Shown here one piece after another: positions 11,901 to 23,900 of a stretch of DNA of 64,000 bases. The translations under genes were made by a program, and so were the position numbers. Each line of letters opens with the position of its first letter. Position 1 is the stretch's first letter. The notes beneath the pieces were generated by a model. That model did no database searches and was not told the origin of the DNA. It saw nothing but the letters and a program-made list of their open reading frames with translations. Source of the stretch: Balanoglossus misakiensis (Eukaryota > Hemichordata); contig CM082578.2 of NCBI GenBank assembly GCA_040954595.2, forward strand, positions 4,340,001-4,404,000. The letters are read 5' to 3'.

Positions 11901-14900
11901 TAGTTTTCTCATTATTGTATAAGTCAGTGTTTTTTCGGATAGATTACAAAAGTGTGTATACAGATAGCAAAGAGATATAAGGGAGCGTTGAATAAAGACA
12001 CAGAAAACAGTTAAGGTGAGGTTTTTTTCGGAGGGCGAAAACAAACGTCAAGAACCACGTGGCTTTCTTCAACTTATGGTGGGCCACATTTGGTAATAGT
12101 ATTCATGCTAGTTAAACAGAAAACAATCAGAATGTACCTGTCGTTTGTGGTTCAGTGGTTGATGGAGTACCTGAATACAAAACAACATTCTGAATTAAAC
12201 GAAAATTTGACAAAACTATTATGTAAATTGACACGCTCAGAACATATTTGCTAAATAACTCTGATTTCAACTTATCGTTCAATGGTAGTAGGAATAGAAT
12301 AGAATAGAATAGAATAGAATAGAATAGAATAAGATAGAATAGAATACAATAGAACGAGGTAAAAGCTTAGTCATCATCAGCATTTTTAAACAATAGAGTA
12401 ATGTTTTCATTTCTTACCTGTTGTAGGACATGGTGCTCCCGTTGCTGAAATGTCTGAAAATAAAACCGAACGGAAAGATAAATAACCAACATAGTCCGTG
12501 TACATTTACACGTGTCCAGAACATTGCTGCTAAAACAGCAATTTTAAAATGTCATCGTTGACGAAATATAATTTTGCAAGATTTTAATGGAAGCTGGTAT
12601 AGCAGACAACAAAAGGAACTCGAGCATTTACCACAACAATCACTTGGACGTCCAACATCACAGAATTCCCACTCGAAAAAGTCGTCTAGGGTGTAACACC
12701 ATGCGGTCCTTTTCTCGTCAGGATTTCTACAAAAGCTGTGGTCTCCCAACCCAGCTTTAGGGTAGTTTTCGGAAGTATGGTCGTGTTGACGCGTCTGGGA
12801 GGTCCATTTCATGCATTGCCGTCCCGATGTTGTCACATCCACTTTGCCACGGTAGTCGGAAGCATTTTCTTCGACATAACATTCGTCATCTGTAAATGGC
12901 AATCAAGGTCAAATGTGTATACCACAACAAAGAGGAGTGCATTTGTCCATATTGTGGAGAAGTGACTCAGTGTCTGTCATAAAAAATATGTAATAGAACC
13001 GTAATAAAAAATCATGCTACAATAACATTTCAAAAAGTAAGTCCGAGAGTCTGCTATCTTATGTTAGATGTAGTACAATGATTGAAATTATATGTTATTT
13101 TTAATTTCACGAACACAAGCATTTCCGTTTTATTTTTATGTGGTCTTTGCTGACTACTACTGTTGGTTATCATTCGCTTACTACTCTAGCATAATAGCAA
13201 ACATAGAATGACTTTCTGGAAAATATTTTATAAATCTTACCTTTGCAATCACAGTCAAAGCGCACTTTGTAATCGTAGCATGTGTTGTCGCTCTGATCGT
13301 AATCATAACAGGTGAACCCATCAATCAAGTTACAAGTAACATTTTCTCCAAGGTCACTGTGTGGTTCATCAGTATATAAATCGACACATTCGATATTCTG
13401 AGGAAGACTACAGAAGCTGAAGAAAGTTCTAAGGCTATCCATGTCTTCAATATCATCCCCATCATCCGGGGTATCAATATACATCCAGGGCGTAAATCCA
13501 GGGGTGCAAATTTTTGGTGGGAGAGTGTGTTCGATAGTGACTGGCATTGTTGGAGTAGTTATTTCTTCTGTGGTCACCCCGGATACCGGTGGCTCCTTTG
13601 ATGTAATATAAAATGTAGTGTGTTCCAATGTTACAGTTACAATTTCACTTGTAGTACCTTCAGTTGTTGCAGGGAAAGGAGACGCCTCTGTATCTGTTGT
13701 GGTGGCATGTGTTGTGGGGGCCCTACTGGGTACCATGGGTGTCGTTGTCGCTCTGCTGGATTCTGAAGTAGTCTGTCCTTCAGGTAGAGTTGTAAAATGG
13801 GTTACAGGTTTACGCGATGTTGTCCAATGGACAGTTGTGTTTACTTGCGTTGTCAGTTGCTTTGTTGTGACAGTTGTTGCTGGTTCCTTTGTGGTGACAG
13901 TTGTTGTTGGTTCCTTTGTTGTGACAACAGTTGTTGTCGGTTCCTTTGTAGTGACAGCTGTTGTTGGTTCCTTTGTGGTGACAGATGTTGTTGGTTCCGT
14001 TGTTGTGACCACAGTTGTTGTTGGTTCTTTTGTGGTGACAGTTGTTGTTGGTTCCTTTGTGGTGACAGTTGTTGTTGGTTCCTTTGTGGTGACAGTTGTT
14101 GTTGGTTCCTTTATGGTGACAGTTGTTGTTGGTTCCTTTGTGGTGACAGTTGTTGTTGGCTCCTTTGTTGTGACAACAGTTGTTGTTGGTTCCTTTGTAG
14201 TGACAGCTGTTGTTGGTTCCTTTGTGGTGACAGCTGTTGTTGGTTCCTTTGTGGTGACAGTTGATGTTGGTTCCTTTGTGGTGACAGTTGTTGTTGGCTC
14301 CTTTGTTGTGACAACAGTTGTTGTTGTGACCACATGTGTTGGCGTTCTAGTTGAGACAAAAGGTGTTGTAGTTTGGTAGGCAGGTTCTAGTGTTAAAGTT
14401 ACAATTTCAGTTGTAGTACCTTCTGTTGTTGCTGGCGTTGGAGTTGTCTCTACAGCTGTTGTTTTTGGTTCTGTCGTGGTGACGGGAGATGTTGTTGGTT
14501 CCTTTGTAGTGACAGATGTTGTTGGTTCCGTTGTGGTGACAGATGTTGTTGGTTCCGTTGTGGTGACAGTTGTTGTTGGTTCCTTTGTAGTGACAGATGT
14601 TGTTGGTTCCTTTGTTGTGACCACAGTTGTTGTTGGTTCTGTTGTGGTGATAGTTGTTGTTGGTTCCTTTGTAGTGACAGTTGTTGTTGGTTCCTTTGTG
14701 GTGACCACAGTTGTTGTTGGTTCCTTTGGGGTGACAGTTGTTGTTGGTTCCTTTGTGGTGACAGGTGTTGTTGGTTCCTTTGTTGTGACAAATGTTGTTG
14801 GTTCCTTTATGGTGACAGTTGTTGTTGGTTCCTTTGTTGTGACCACAGCTGTTGTTGATTCTTTTGTGGTGACAGTTGTTGTTGGTTCCTTTGTGGTGAC

Positions 14901-17900
14901 CACAGTTGTTGTTGGTTCCTTTGTGGTGACAGATGTTGTTGGTTCCTTCGTGGTGACCACAGTTGTTGTTGGTTCCTTTGTGGTGACAGTTGTTGTTGGT
15001 TCCTTTGTGGTGACCACAGTTGTTGTTGGTTCCTTTGTTGTGACCACAGTTGTTGTTGGTTCCTTTGTAGTGACAGCAGTTGTTGTTGTGACCACATGTG
15101 TTGGCATTTTAGTTGAGACAAAAGGTGTTGTAGTTTGGTAGGTAGGTTCTAGTGTTAAAGTAACAATTTCAGTTGTAGTACCTTCTGTTGTTGCTGGCGT
15201 TGGAGTTGTCTCTACAGCTGTTGTTGTCGGTTCTGTCGTGGTAATAGATGTTGTTGATTCCTTTGTTGTGACCACAGTTGTTGTTGGTTCCTTTGTGGTG
15301 GCAGTTGTTGTTGGTTCCGTTGTTGTGACAGATGTTGTTGGTTCCTTTGTTGTGACCACAGTCGTTGTTGGTTCCTTAGTGGTGACAGTTGTTGTTGGCT
15401 CCTTTGTTGTGACAGATGTTGTTGGTTCCTTTGTTGTGATTACAGTTGTTGTTGGTTCCTTTGTGGTGACAGTTGTTGTCGGTTCTGTCGTGGTGACAGA
15501 TGTTGTTGGTTCCTTTGTTGTGACCACAGTTGTTGTTGGTTCCTTTGTGGTGGCAGTTGTTGTTGGTTCCTTTGTTGTGACAGATGTTGTTGGTTCCTTT
15601 GTTGTGACCACAGTCGTTGTTGGTTCCTTAGTGGTTACAGCTGTTGTTGGCTCCTTTGTTGTGACAGATGTTGTTGGTTCCTTTGTTGTGATTACAGTTG
15701 TTGTTGGTTCCTTTGTGGTGACAGTTGTTGTTGGCTCCTTTGTAGTGACAGATGTTGTTGGTTCCTTTGTTGTGACCACAGTTGTTGTTGGTTCCTTAGT
15801 GGTGACAGTTGTTGTTGGTTCTGTCGTAGCGACAGGAGATGTTGTCGGTTCCTTTGTTGTGACAGATGTTGTTGGTTCTTTTGTTGTGACCACAGTTGTT
15901 GTTGGTTCCTTTGTTGTGACAGTTGTTGTCGGTTCCTTTGTTGTGACAGATGTTGTTGGTTCCTTTGTAGTGACTGTTGTTGTTGGTTCCTCTATGGTGA
16001 TATATGTTGTTGGTTCCTTTGTTGTGACCACAGTTGTTGTTGGTTCCTTTGTAGTGACAGCAGTTGTTGTTGTGACCACATGTGTTGGCATTTTAGTTGA
16101 GACAAAAGGTGTTGTAGTTTGGTAGGTAGGTTCTAGTGTTAAAGTTACAATTTCAGTTGTAGTACCTTCTGTTGTTGCTGGCGTTGGAGTTGTCTCTACA
16201 GCTGTTGTTTTCGGTTCTGTCGTGGTAATAGATGTTGTTGGTTCCTTTGTTGTGACAGATGTTGTTGGTTCCTTTGTTGTGACCACAGTTGTTGTTGGTT
16301 CCTTTGTTGTGACTGTTGTTGTCGGTTCCTTTGTTGTGACAGATGTTGTTGGTTCCTTTGTAGTGACTGTTGTTGTTGGTTCCTTTGTGGTGACAGCTGT
16401 TGTTGGTTCCTTTGTAGTGACTGTTGTTGTTGGTTCCTTTGTTGTGACAGATGTTGTTGGTTCCTTTGTAGTGACTGTTGTTGTTGGTTCCTTTGTTGTG
16501 ACAACAGTTGTTGTTGGTTCCTTTGTAGTGACAGCTGTTGTTGGTTCCTTTGTGGTGACAGATGTTGTTGGTTCCGTTGTTGTGACAGATGTTGTTGGTT
16601 CTTTTGTGGTGACAGATGTTGTTGGTTCCGTTGTTGTGACCACAGTTGTTGTTGGTTCCTCTGTGGTGACAAATGTTGTTGGTTCTTTTGTGGTAACAGA
16701 TGTTGTTGGTTCCGTTGTTGTGACCACAGTTGTTGGTTCCTTTGTAGTGACAGCAGTTGTTGTTGTGACCACATGTGTTGGCGTTCTAGTTGAGACAAAA
16801 GGTGTTGTAGTTTGGTAGGTAGGTTCTAGTGTTAAAGTTACAATTTCAGTTGTAGTACCTTCTGTTGTTGCTGGCGTTGGAGTTGTCTCTACAGCTGTTG
16901 TTGTCGGTTCTGTTGTGGTGACGGGAGATGTTGTTGGTTCCTTTGTAGTGACAGATGTTGTTGGTTCCTTTGTTGTGACCACAGTTGTTGTTGGTTCCGT
17001 TGTGGTGATAGTTGTTGTTGGTTCCTTTGTGGTGACAGTTGTTGTTGGTTTCTTTGTGGTGACAGTTGTTGTTGGTTCCTTTGTGGTGACAGTTGTTGTC
17101 GGTTCTTTTGTTGTGACAGGAGATGTTGTTGGTTCCTTTGTAGTGACCACAGTTGTTGTTGGTTCCTTTTTGGTAACAGTTGTTGTTGGTTCCGTTGTTG
17201 TGACCACAGTTGTTGTTGGTTCTTTTGTGGTGACAGATGTTGTTGGTTCTTTTTTGGTGACAGTTGTTGTTGGTTCCTTTGTGGTGACAGATGTTGTTGG
17301 TTCCGTTGTTGTGACCACAGTTGTTGTTGGTTCTTTTGTGGTGACAGTTGCTGTTGTTTCCTTTGTAGTGACAGATATTGTTGGTTCCGTTGTTGTAACA
17401 GATGTTGTTGGTTCCTTTGTTGTGACCACAGTTGTTGTTGGTTCCTTTATGGTGACAGTTGTTGTTGGTTCTTTTGTAGTGACAGTTGTTGTTGGTTCCT
17501 TTGTTGTGACAGTTGTTGTTGGTTCCTTTGTGGTGACAGTTGTTGTTGGCTCCTTTGTAGTGAGAGGTGTTGTTGGTTCCTTTGTTGTGAGTACAGTTGT
17601 TGTTGGTTCCTTTGTGGTGACAGTTGTTGTTGGTTCCTTTGTAGTGACAGATGTTGTTGGTTCCTTTGTTGTGACAGTGGTTGTTGGTTCCTTTATGGTG
17701 ACAGATGTTGTTGGTTCCTTTGTGGTGACCACTGTTGTTTTCTGTCCTGTTGGGCGAGTTGTGAAATGAGTTCCAGGCTTGCGTATTGTTGTTCTCTGCT
17801 CAGTTGTTACCGGTGCTGTGGTTGATTCTTCTGTTGTGATCATACGTGTAGATTTGTATGTAGGTTCTAAAGTTAACGTTACAATTTCAGTTGTAGTACC

Positions 17901-20900
17901 TTCTGTCGTTGCCGGTGTTGGCGTTGTGTCTACAGCTGTTGTTGTCGGTTCTTTTGTTGTGACAGGAGATGTTGTTGGTTCCTTTGTTGTGACCACAGTT
18001 GTTGTTGGTTCCTCTGTGGTGACAGATGTTGTTGGTTCTTTTGTAGTGACAGATGTTGTTGGTTCTTTTGTGGTGACAGTTGTTGTTGGTTCCTCTGTGG
18101 TGTCAGATGTTGTTGGTTCCGTTGTTGTGACCACAGTGGTTGTTGGTTCTTTTGTGGTGACAGATGTTGTTGGTTTCGTTGTTGTGACCACAGTTGTTGT
18201 TGGTTCTTTTGTGGTGACAGTTGTTGTTGGTTCTTTTGTGGTGACAGATGTTGTTGGTTCCGTTGTTGTGACCACAGTTGTTGTTGGTTCTTTTGTGGTG
18301 ACAGTTGTTGTTGGTTCTTGTGTGGTGGCAGATGTTGTTGGTTCCGTTGTTGTGACCACAGTTGTTGTTGGTTCCTCTGTGGTGACAGTTGTTGTTGGTT
18401 CTTTTGTGGTGACAGATGTTGTTGGTTCCGTTGTTGTGACCACAGTTGTTGTTGGTTCTTTTGTGGTGACAGTTGTTGTTGGTTCTTGTGTGGTGGCAGA
18501 TGTTGTTGGTTCCGTTGTTGTGACCACAGTTGTTGTTGGTTCCTCTGTGGTGACAGATGTTGTTGGTTCCGTTGTTGTGACCACAGTTGCTGTTGGTTCC
18601 TCTGTGGTGACAGATGTTGTTGGTTCCTTTGTTGTGACCACAGTTGTTGTTGGTTCCTTTGTAGTGACAGCAGTTGTTGTTGTGACCACATGTGTTGGCG
18701 TTCTAGTTGAGACAAAAGGTGTTGTAGTTTGGTAGGTAGGCTCTAGTGTTAAAGTTACAATTTCAGTTGTAGTACCTTCTGTTGTTGCTGGCGTTGGAGT
18801 TGTCTCTACAGCTGTTGTTTTCGGTTCTGTCGTGGTGACGGGAGATGTTGTTGGTTCCTTTGTAGTGACAGATGTTGTTGGTTCCTTTGTTGTGACCACA
18901 GTTGTTGTTGGTTCCGTTGTGGTGACAGTTGTTGTCGGTTCTGTCGTGGTGACAGATGTTGTTGGTTCCTTTGTTGTGACCACAGTTGTTGTTGGTTCCT
19001 TTGTTGTCACAATAGTTGTTTTTGGTTCTTTTGTGGTGACATATGTTGTTGGTTCCGTTGTTGTCACAACAGTTGTTGTTGTTTCCTTTGTGGTGACAGT
19101 TGTTGTTGGTTCCTTTGTTGTCACAACAGTTGTTGTTGGTTCTTTTGTGGTGACAGATGTTGTTGGTTCCTTTGTGGTGACAGTTGTTGTTGGTTCCTTT
19201 GTTGTGACCACAGTTGTTGTTGGTTCCTTTGTGGTGACAGATGTTGTTGGTTCCGTTGTTGTCACAACAGTTGTTGTTGGTTCCTTTGTGGTGACAGTTG
19301 TTGTTGGTTCTTTCGTGGTGACAGTTGTTGTTGGTTCCTTTGTTGTCACAACAGTTGTTGTTGGTTCCTTTGTGGTGACAGATGTTGTTGGTTCCTTTGT
19401 GGTGACCACTGTTGTTTTCTGTCCTGTTGGGCGAGTTGTGAAATGAGTTCCAGGCTTGCGTATTGTTGTTCTCTGCTCAGTTGTTACCGGTGCCGTGGTT
19501 GATTCTTCTGTTGTGATCATACGTGTAGATTTGTATGTAGGTTCTAAAGTTAATGTTACAATTTCAGTTGTAGTACCTTCTGTCGTTGCCGGTGTTGGCG
19601 TTGTCTCTTCCACTGTGGTTATGACATGTGTAGGTGTCGCCAGCTTCTTTGTTGTGACCAAATCTGTTGTTGTCTCCTCAGTTGTCGTCACCTTCTCACT
19701 TGTTAATAAAGTAGTTTTTGGTGGTGCTGTTGTAGTTGTACTTGGTACTGTTCAGATATGCGGAGGAAGAATGACACATGGTTATAAAACAATCATGTAC
19801 TATATATTCGTTACATTTGTTTCAAGTGTTTCCACGTGGGAATTTCGTATACAGCTGAAAAATTGAGACCATGACAATATTTTATAGTCATAATTTATAT
19901 ATCTTATGAAGTTTGCCACGACCAATTATCTACATTTTGCGTGTATCTGGAAGATGACTGTGTACCTTAGGATACCAAGCGTATATAATGCAATTTGCAA
20001 ATTTAATTTAATATTAACTTCAATCATTTAAGTCAATACCCTAGTTATACAAGTCATTGGCGATGACATAGCCCTAAATATGACGTGTGCATTGGCGGCG
20101 AAAAATTACGATGCGACCCTGTACTACACAAAGAATATGTTTAGCAAGGTGCGTGGAAATTCTAGACGTTTATCATTGCAATATGATGCACTTGGTCTCT
20201 TGTGAAAAAAATGTGTAAGGATGATGGAGTGACCTTCTACATCATCATACCTGAAAACAATATGACACAGGCTTTACGAAAAAAAATATGACACAAGCTT
20301 TACGACGCGCGCGTCAAATGTACGAGGTTAGAATTGCTGTAAAATAAATTAAGAACCTATATATATCATTCTTGCTTACTAGTTGAACTGGTGTTTTTTT
20401 CAAAGTCGATCTCACTTCCAATCCCAAAATAAAATTTTAGGCTGATTGGCATCGTTCCGATATGACTTTCACATCGCTGGCAAGCCAGTCACTAAAATAG
20501 GCACACATGTGCAAGATTAACAAGAAGATGAAACCAAACAACTGTACGGAGTGGAGACATGGAAATATAAGATTCAAATCGTGTATTGAAGTCGGCTCGT
20601 AATCATTCCATTAGGAAATATTATTCAGAGACTTCCTCAATCTTTGAACAAATTTGCGTTAGAGACATGACATAAAATTGTGCCTTGGAGAGCATTATCT
20701 ATTTTGGTGAAAATGTATATATACGATTCCACTGGTCCGATACAAAGTTCTCAATACTAAAGTAGAACGGAAAGCAAAGAGATATAGCTGGAGAAACGTA
20801 GCGCAACCAAGCATTGCAACCTCTTCCTAGTCTTTCACAACCCAGAACATTGTACAATCAATAGAAGAATGAACTCGTATCTTCATGCAGACACAGAAGC

Positions 20901-23900
20901 AAACATTCCACCACCTGCTTACATGAATATAACCATGTATTACCTCTGTGTTTACACTAGTCAAGTCTCCTGATGACCTAGTCCAGTGACTCATGAAATA
21001 CCATGGTAGAGATTATAGATTATACCACTGGAACAAAGTCTTAATTACGTCCAATCGCAAAATAATAGCAAAATCAGCAACATGTTGGTCTGACTAGGAC
21101 ACATTTATCAAGTTGTGTATTACACCGTACCGGTTATGCTAAAATTTATAGTGGACTACGCATGTCCGAACAAGTGTAATCATTGGATCTGTACGCGTAG
21201 AATTGCTTTGGTGTACCGGAAGGGTCGTAATCGTTCAGTCCGTTAGTGTGCACGGTTCCGGCTCCAGATATCTCCAGACTGTACAATAATCTCTAGATTA
21301 TAACCTCGTACGACAGTCGAAAATATCCATACGGACCGTTCAGTTTGTATGGATAGAGGGCCGCCAAGTTTGTGTCATCGGTTTTCAAAATCAGACTGAC
21401 TCCCCTTCACCCAGGACCAAAAATTGCTGACCCCCCTTTGACAGACAAAAATATGATGACCCCGAAAACATTCGCCGTCCTGATCTTATATACACTGTAT
21501 GCATTAAAGGGAAAGAGGCTCCCCACACCTTAATTATAAATTTCTTAAAGAAATTTATAATTGAAGTGTATATATCTTTGAATAAATTAAAATGACAAGT
21601 CAATACAATAATTGGTAGAATTGGTAAAACAAGAGAAGTAAAGGGGATGGGTTTCCCCTTCCCACATAAGAAAATTGTGTAAAATATGAAGCTCAAAGTT
21701 GCATTTTAATGAACTCAAAAGCAAATTAACTCAATGTTGGGGAGGACAAATTTTATTTTGCCACACAAAGTTAGCATCGGTGTGGTGAGGTGGCAAGTAC
21801 TCTGCCCTGGTACACTAGATAAACCAGCAAATAAATGAAATGTTGCTAAGAATGAAAGGGGTGGGTGTCTGAGGGGGTGTCCCCGTCCCATATTAGAAAA
21901 TTTTGTACAATAAAGGGCTTCAAACTGAAATTTTGTGGACTCAAAAGCAAAAGTTGGGGCAAAAGTATGTGACCCCCTTAAACGTTTAAAAAAGATCACC
22001 CCCCCCCCCTTTGGATTTCAAAATTTAAGTGACCCCCCCCCCCCTCTTGGATTTTGCCCCCCCCCCCCCCAGCAGTAAAATCTGAACTGTCCATTAAGTG
22101 AGACAGGCGCGTTGGTGCTGCAACTTATGCACAAATCGGACGCACTTGTGGTAGACTACCTTGCGTGTTTATTTTGGGGATCTTGGCCAGGATGTAAAAG
22201 TAGCCTCCTGTGCCATTGTGTCGGTGTTGAATTGCGTATTTTTTCAGAATAAATAATAGACGCGTGATTAATCAGTTGGTACATTTTCATATACATCACT
22301 ATCTGCTAATCTCTTGTCCGTGTCCGAGTCGAGTCTCCTACCCCTTTCTGTTCACGTCTCTCTCAACACTACTTCAACTGCGCAATTGGGATGGGGGCGC
22401 CTCTTTGTCTACTAAATTCTGACGTTGTTACAATTTTAGAGATAACGCGTAGCTGGCATCAAAGAAATACGGTGTTTCTAGTTTGGCGGTTGTTGCAGCT
22501 ATTTTGAATTCTGTGGTAAATGGCGTGTGATCTTTGCGTTGTGGGATTGTCAGATTCATTATGACATTTAATTATGCGATAAAGGTCACGATGATAAATC
22601 TTTAGAGAATAATTAAGATTCCGTGGCGGTGTACGTTTAGAATGGACACTAGAATGACGAGGACACTGATACAGGGGGAGAGTAAAAGTCAACAAATCAA
22701 TTCCTTCCATCTAATACATGCAGCAACGTACTCTTTGTCCGGAGTCAAGTATCCGTACAGGTATCCTTCAGCATGTTTGCCAATCTGATTAAAATCAGAT
22801 GTAGGGAACGGCGACTTGGTATTTTTTATGCTGTCGCCTCACACTACATCTGACCAACTCTCACTGGAGCTCCCGTTGAAATCGACGGGATTTACTGGGC
22901 GAATAAACCAATCAGAAGGTGCCTTATAGCAAACGATAGGCATCCCACAATCACATGACCTGGCCCCTTGCGGTTGTTACCATGGAGCTACCACAGACAT
23001 ATATCCCGGGCGCGAGAGTCGAATCAGCGTGGGGAATGGTTTCGAGCCAGTTCAGCTGTATAAGACGTGGCAACAAGTCGCAGTAAAATTGTTAGAGAAT
23101 CGATTACATTTGTGTAAGGCCGTCCCAGGGAGAGATTATGTCGCCACGATCGTTTGTATACACCAGAGTGTTCCGACCGACTGCACAGTGCACTGACTTG
23201 ACTAGCTCTGCGTGTAGGTATGTGTGTTCCCGGCGTTACACGGACGTTAGAAGAAGTTAATCGCATCATATTTGGGGTCGGTTGAAGTAGACAGGGAAAG
23301 GATTTTACTTCGAAAAAATCGAATTTCAACAGAAAAAGCTGCGGTCGGGCGTCCGGGTCCGGACCGCAGACGCACCAGTTTTGTCTACGGGGCCTTATGC
23401 AGGGCTGTGGTGCGTCGAGAACACACAGACCTGAACGCGGAGCTATGACTTGACATTCCTTAGCCGAAGTTAGCGTTCTTTTTAAAAATCTGTCACATAA
23501 ATTGTTTTGGGATACATGGCAGTAAAATTTGGTTTATTTTTTATAAACTTTTACATGAATTACGTCATTTTCCCGACTGGCAGCATGACTACGAGGGCGA
23601 ACATGACGACTAGTTAGGAGAGTTTATAAATGATCAACGACAGTTCATCATTTGTATATGGCTACAGCTCGACGTTGCACTGCTCTGCGAAAACCACTCG
23701 AATACGATGACGCCAAACAAAGAAAAATATCATGGGATTACATGTAATTGTTCACAAGAGAAAGCCAATCAGTCGTATTCTGTGCGATACTCGAAGTCAA
23801 TAACAAAATTTCTCACATCTCCCAGTGCAATATTCTTTAGTCGGCATAACACGCTATCTGATTGGCCGAGTCGGAATGCGCGATTTCAACGGGAGCGCCA

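Noticed and set aside
12632-12889. Fibronectin type II as an alternative to kringle
   Set aside because: Length near 80 residues, six cysteines and the SDYRG, CRNPD and AWCYT motifs fit a kringle, not the shorter four-cysteine FN2 fold.
14111-18715. Minus-strand Gln-rich ORFs (NQQQLSPQR type)
   Set aside because: These are the alternate frame of the same Thr-rich repeats, interrupted at spacers and not joined to any domain.
13241-19747. CRISPR-like regular repeats
   Set aside because: Repeats are coding, degenerate, contiguous and without unique spacers, in a clearly eukaryotic gene.
13618-19866. Series of plus-strand ORFs (Val/Gly/Phe-rich) of 130-320 codons
   Set aside because: They are the antisense of the exon 28 mucin array; they stop at each spacer cassette, have no independent features, and the minus frame is continuous with a CysD domain and good splice sites.
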